DNA of 15,482 bases from NCBI GenBank assembly GCA_002506175.1, contig DAXB01000085.1, positions 1 through 15,482 on the forward strand, given 5' to 3'. Position numbers and translations under genes: made by a program. Within the stretch, counting starts at the first letter, position 1. Every line of letters starts with the position of its first letter. This stretch comes from Methanomassiliicoccaceae archaeon UBA113. GTDB lineage: Archaea; Thermoplasmatota; Thermoplasmata; Methanomassiliicoccales; Methanomethylophilaceae. Positions 12,874 to 15,482 of this stretch are shown piece after piece. Under the pieces are notes generated by a model. That model made no database searches and was not told the origin of the DNA. It saw nothing but the letters and a program-made list of their open reading frames with translations.

Positions 12874-14415
12874 ATGAATGGGATAAACAGGACGATCGTA
12901 GCGGTCGTCTCGATGATTGCACTCATCTATTCGGCGCTGTGCTTCTACGCAACGCTGAGAGATTTCATTACCCACGATATGGAGACCATCAGATTCTATC
13001 TGTTCTTCCCCATAGACGGTCAGATCGGATATTCGGTTTCCGATATCCTCAACAAATACAACATCCACGACTTCACGCAGTACTACCAGAAATTCATCGA
13101 CTGGGTACTCTCTTACAACCCCGGATCCATGGCTAAGTTCAACAAAGAGCTCACTCTCGCCATGATTGTCTGCGGATTCCTCATCTCGGTAGGAGGATTC
13201 CTTACCAAGGAAGCGACGGATGTCAAGGGTAGGACCAACCCCGCGGAATATCTGTGGACACACAGGCCGCACTCCGCTATCCGTGCCCTCGCACTCCCAT
13301 GGAACTTCATCGTCGGATCCTGGAAGAAATTCAAGCCCCTGGTCGTGCTGCCGATAATCCTGCTGCCTCTCTACGCACCCTGGTCCATCATGATCACCTT
13401 ATTCCTCATCATCCCGTATGCGATATGCAGGATTGTGGTAGGCGGAAAGATCTCTTCGGCCTCCAGAAGGGAACGCAAGGACTTCGCCAAGAACACGGAG
13501 TTCAGTGTATGTCCACACTGCAGGACCAATTTCGAGAGGCCTGCCGTCAAATGCAGGTGCGAACTCACCATCGATTACCCTGTGCCCAACAGATACGGGT
13601 ACAAGTATCACACATGCAACAACGGGCACGACATCTCCTGCGAAGGAGGAAAGAGAGGAGAACTGAGGACATTCTGCCCCAACTGCGGAGAAAAGATCGT
13701 CACAAGGGAGGCAAAACCCATCACGATCTCCCTTATTGGAGCGGTCGGTTCCGGAAAGACCACCATGATGCTCGCAGCCGCCAATACCATCTCCCAGAAC
13801 GCCAAGCTCAATGGTATATCTGTCGAACTGCCCTCGGATAACCTTACAAAACAGGATATCAACTCGAAGGACTGGACACCTAAGACCGTCACCGGTGAGC
13901 TGGAATCCAGATGCATGTTCCTCAGTTCCTCGGACTTCAGGGAGAGGGAGATCCTCTTCAACGATATCTCGGGAGAGGAATTCAGAGCAAACGCGAACAA
14001 GATCCTCTTCGAGGAGTACTACAATTACACAGACGGTTTCGTATTCGCATTCGACCCTCTTTCCCTCAAGAAAGAGCGCTTGAAGGACGCCCCGTCAGAA
14101 GTGTTCGCCACATTCCACTCGATGTACACAAACATCACCCACACCAGCCCCAACGCAACGGTGAACGTACCGTTCGCGGTGGTCGCAACGAAGAATGACC
14201 TCATGAACCCCGCTCTGAAAGATGAGGATGTCAGACAATACCTCATCGACAACAGACAGGAGACGTTCGTGCATCTGATGGAATCTGTGTTCAAAAACGT
14301 CCAATACTTCGCTATCAACTCTACCGGAGATGAATGCGAATCCGCAATCAGACCCATATGGTGGATCGCAGGACAGTCGGACTCCGAACTAGTCAAAAGG
14401 GTCCCCGAACAATGA
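12874..14415 (+). CDS. Membrane-anchored zinc-ribbon P-loop GTPase (TRAFAC-like)
   Basis: This 513-aa protein has three parts. Residues 1-190 hold membrane segments at about 7-27, 94-110 and a hydrophobic stretch at 155-187 long enough for two helices, with a 65-residue loop between the first two. Residues 205-275 carry eight Cys as CPHC (213, 216), CRC (227, 229), C248, C256 and CPNC (268, 271), arranged as two zinc ribbons. Residues 283-500 form a small GTPase domain: G1 GAVGSGKT (289-296), G3 DISG (364-367) and G4 TKND (439-442); NST at 482-484 may be G5. The TKxD motif indicates GTP specificity. The layout resembles proteins annotated as TRAFAC-clade GTPases of the DO-GTPase2 type, known from predicted bacterial conflict and signalling systems; that link is from memory of the family and needs a profile search. 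A parvulin gene follows 21 nt downstream. Function unknown. Confidence 0.85.
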   Translation: MNGINRTIVAVVSMIALIYSALCFYATLRDFITHDMETIRFYLFFPIDGQIGYSVSDILNKYNIHDFTQYYQKFIDWVLSYNPGSMAKFNKELTLAMIVCGFLISVGGFLTKEATDVKGRTNPAEYLWTHRPHSAIRALALPWNFIVGSWKKFKPLVVLPIILLPLYAPWSIMITLFLIIPYAICRIVVGGKISSASRRERKDFAKNTEFSVCPHCRTNFERPAVKCRCELTIDYPVPNRYGYKYHTCNNGHDISCEGGKRGELRTFCPNCGEKIVTREAKPITISLIGAVGSGKTTMMLAAANTISQNAKLNGISVELPSDNLTKQDINSKDWTPKTVTGELESRCMFLSSSDFREREILFNDISGEEFRANANKILFEEYYNYTDGFVFAFDPLSLKKERLKDAPSEVFATFHSMYTNITHTSPNATVNVPFAVVATKNDLMNPALKDEDVRQYLIDNRQETFVHLMESVFKNVQYFAINSTGDECESAIRPIWWIAGQSDSELVKRVPEQ

Positions 14416-14436
14416 ATCAAGCTACAAGGTGAAAAA

Positions 14437-14718
14437 ATGGTAAAATCAGTAAATGCATCGCACATCCTCGTTCCGAATGCGAGGGAAGCCGAAGGAATCA
14501 TGATCCGTCTCTCCAAAGGAGAGGACTTTGCCGATCTGGCGAAGAGGTTCTCCAGATGCCCCAGCAAGAACAAAGGGGGAAACCTCGGATGGTTCAGCAA
14601 GGGAGATATGGTTCCCGAGTTCGAGAAGGCATGCTTCGATGCCCAGAAAGGACAAATCGTGGGGCCCGTGAAGACTCAGTTCGGATATCACGTCATCCTC
14701 ATCAACGACCTTAAATAA
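14437..14718 (+). CDS. Minimal parvulin-type peptidyl-prolyl isomerase
   Basis: This 93-aa protein is a single parvulin (rotamase) domain with no signal peptide, so it acts in the cytoplasm. VNASHILVPNAREAEGI is the first strand and helix with the conserved 'AsHILv' His. FADLAKRFSRCPSKNKGGNLGWFSKGDMVPEFEKACF is the core, with 'GG.LGwf..G.mv.eFe.a.f' unmistakable. GPVKTQFGYHVILI is the last strand with the second active-site His. Size matches archaeal and E. coli PpiC-like single-domain parvulins. It speeds cis-trans change at proline bonds and helps folding. AGGTGA at 14427-14432 lies 4 nt before the ATG. It is 21 nt after the GTPase stop and followed by a terminator, so the two form one operon. 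Confidence 0.95.
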   Translation: MVKSVNASHILVPNAREAEGIMIRLSKGEDFADLAKRFSRCPSKNKGGNLGWFSKGDMVPEFEKACFDAQKGQIVGPVKTQFGYHVILINDLK

Positions 14719-14729
14719 TCGAAAACCTC

Positions 14730-14762
14730 GGACGGGGGAACCCGTCCACATCTTCTTTTTTC
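14730..14762 (+). terminator. Terminator of the GTPase-parvulin operon
   Basis: GGACGGG (14730-14736) pairs with CCCGTCC (14741-14747) over a GGAA tetraloop of the stable GNRA class. The sequence TCTTCTTTTTTCC follows. The stem starts 11 nt after the parvulin stop. Confidence 0.8.
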
Positions 14763-14810
14763 CTTCTTCTACTCATTCCATCGTACAATGATGACATTTT
14801 GCCAAATCAA

Positions 14811-14848
14811 AAAAAAATACCCAACGAGTGTCTGTTTCACCCGTTGGG
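14811..14848 (-). terminator. Terminator of the HdeD-like gene
   Basis: On the minus strand CCCAACG (14848-14842) pairs with CGTTGGG (14826-14820). After one mismatch the stem continues by three pairs (GTG/CAC), leaving a 7-nt loop. A run of at least seven T residues follows opposite 14818-14811. It lies about 50 nt downstream of the stop at 14899. On the plus strand no T-run follows, so it works in one direction. Confidence 0.8.
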
Positions 14849-14898
14849 TCGATTAAAAGGTTTGAGCCAGGATTGCTCCAGGCCTTTATTGAAAGTAC

Positions 14899-15381
14899 TC
14901 AGAACTTGATAGCCTTGAGGAACTCAACGATTGCAACGATGATGAGGATTACTCCAGATATCTGCAGAATGGTTGTGATTCCCCAAATGTTGGTGACAAG
15001 CAGGATACCCATGATGAAGAACAGGGCTCCGACAAGGACTCCGAGAATCTTCTCCATTCCCTCATCCTTCCAGGCATCTACGATTGCCAAGATTCCTACG
15101 ACGAGGAAGATAGCACCGAGGATATACTGGGCGAGTGTGGGGAAGAGCATGGGTGCCGCAATCATTATGATACCCAATACGAGCATGATTACGGAAAGCG
15201 GATCGACTCCATTCAGCTCCTTGATCTGAACGATTGCCAAGATGATGAGGAAGATACCGATGATAATCATTCCCCAGAACAAAACGGCACCAGGAACTGC
15301 AATGAAAAGGATACCGATGATGACGGCCAAAATAGCCGGCAGGATGGCATCCTTCATGTTAGATGTGTCAATATTTGCCAT
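14899..15381 (-). CDS. DUF308/HdeD-like six-TM membrane protein
   Basis: This 160-aa protein is almost entirely hydrophobic, with six segments at about residues 13-31, 34-50, 62-78, 83-101, 111-129 and 137-155. Pairs of helices are joined by short polar turns (IKELNGVDP, DAWKDEGMEK). Repeating patterns such as 'iLAvIIGILFIavPg....w' and 'iiGiflIilAivqi' are those of the DUF308 repeat found in HdeD-type acid-resistance membrane proteins. HdeD in E. coli helps survival at low pH and high cell density; the archaeal role is not known. GAGG (15394-15391 on the minus strand) lies 9 nt before the ATG at 15381. A TATA element at 15417-15428 predicts a start near 15396. A strong terminator follows the gene, so it is a single-gene unit. 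Confidence 0.88.
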   Translation of the reverse strand: MANIDTSNMKDAILPAILAVIIGILFIAVPGAVLFWGMIIIGIFLIILAIVQIKELNGVDPLSVIMLVLGIIMIAAPMLFPTLAQYILGAIFLVVGILAIVDAWKDEGMEKILGVLVGALFFIMGILLVTNIWGITTILQISGVILIIVAIVEFLKAIKF

Positions 15382-15416
15382 GAAATATTACCTCTGGCAG
15401 TTCAATAAAAACTCAG

Positions 15417-15428
15417 AATATATATTTT
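15417..15428 (-). promoter_or_regulatory. TATA box of the HdeD-like gene
   Basis: The minus strand reads AAAATATATATTC in an AT-rich block at the right window edge. The centre is about 41 bp before the ATG at 15381, giving a leader of about 15 nt with the GAGG motif inside it. Confidence 0.6.
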
Positions 15429-15482
15429 TGTCATTTTTTACGATTTTTCGTTAAATTTAGCCTCTTTCTGATTTTCAGTGGG

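Noticed and set aside
13254..13841. 195-codon plus-strand frame inside the GTPase gene
   Set aside because: It is an out-of-frame shadow of the zinc-ribbon/GTPase region, very rich in Arg, Gln and His with no domain pattern.
1..15482. CRISPR array, insertion sequence, prophage or integration site
   Set aside because: No regularly spaced repeats, transposase or integrase-like frames were found, and no direct repeat of the tRNA 3' end was noticed.

Overview
The window looks like a chromosomal stretch of a moderate-GC euryarchaeon, most likely class Thermoplasmata near the Methanomassiliicoccales. The evidence is archaeal TATA boxes placed about 26 nt before many start codons (leaderless-type genes), archaeal-type Dus, an archaeal coiled-coil protein, a tRNA-Ala without encoded CCA, and stop codons that are 14 TGA, 2 TAA and no TAG. 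The last fits lineages that read UAG as pyrrolysine, but the taxon is an inference.

Layout. At 1-277 (-) lies the start of a coiled-coil protein (COG1340-like). It is divergent from a two-gene operon of membrane proteins with bacterial-type PH domains (436-2429, +). Next come a 14-TM DHA2-type MFS exporter (2506-4056, +), adenylosuccinate lyase purB (4177-5541, +) and an overlapping 56-aa two-TM protein (5538-5708, +). On the minus strand a TetR-type regulator and a radical SAM/SPASM-like protein form a tight operon (7425 to 5789). Upstream of it is a small flavin-binding split-barrel protein (7924-7523, -), divergent from a 12-TM MFS transporter (8016-9194, +). A tRNA-Ala(CGC) follows at 9241-9315.

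The second half holds an EamA/DMT transporter (10250-9363, -), a 36-aa lysine-rich peptide with a strong Shine-Dalgarno (10461-10571, +), a pirin (11681-10653, -), a tRNA-dihydrouridine synthase (12766-11726, -), a membrane-anchored zinc-ribbon GTPase (12874-14415, +) with a minimal parvulin 21 nt behind it (14437-14718, +), and a DUF308/HdeD-like membrane protein (15381-14899, -).

How the genes work together. purB and dus are housekeeping genes. The rest is mostly membrane or stress-related: three transporters of drug/metabolite-exporter type, a TetR regulator, FMN-barrel and pirin proteins, PH-domain and HdeD-like membrane proteins. The least explained units are the zinc-ribbon GTPase with its parvulin and the TetR-radical SAM pair. 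Several promoters carry perfect palindromes at operator positions. I saw no CRISPR array, insertion sequence, prophage gene or clear sign of recent transfer.
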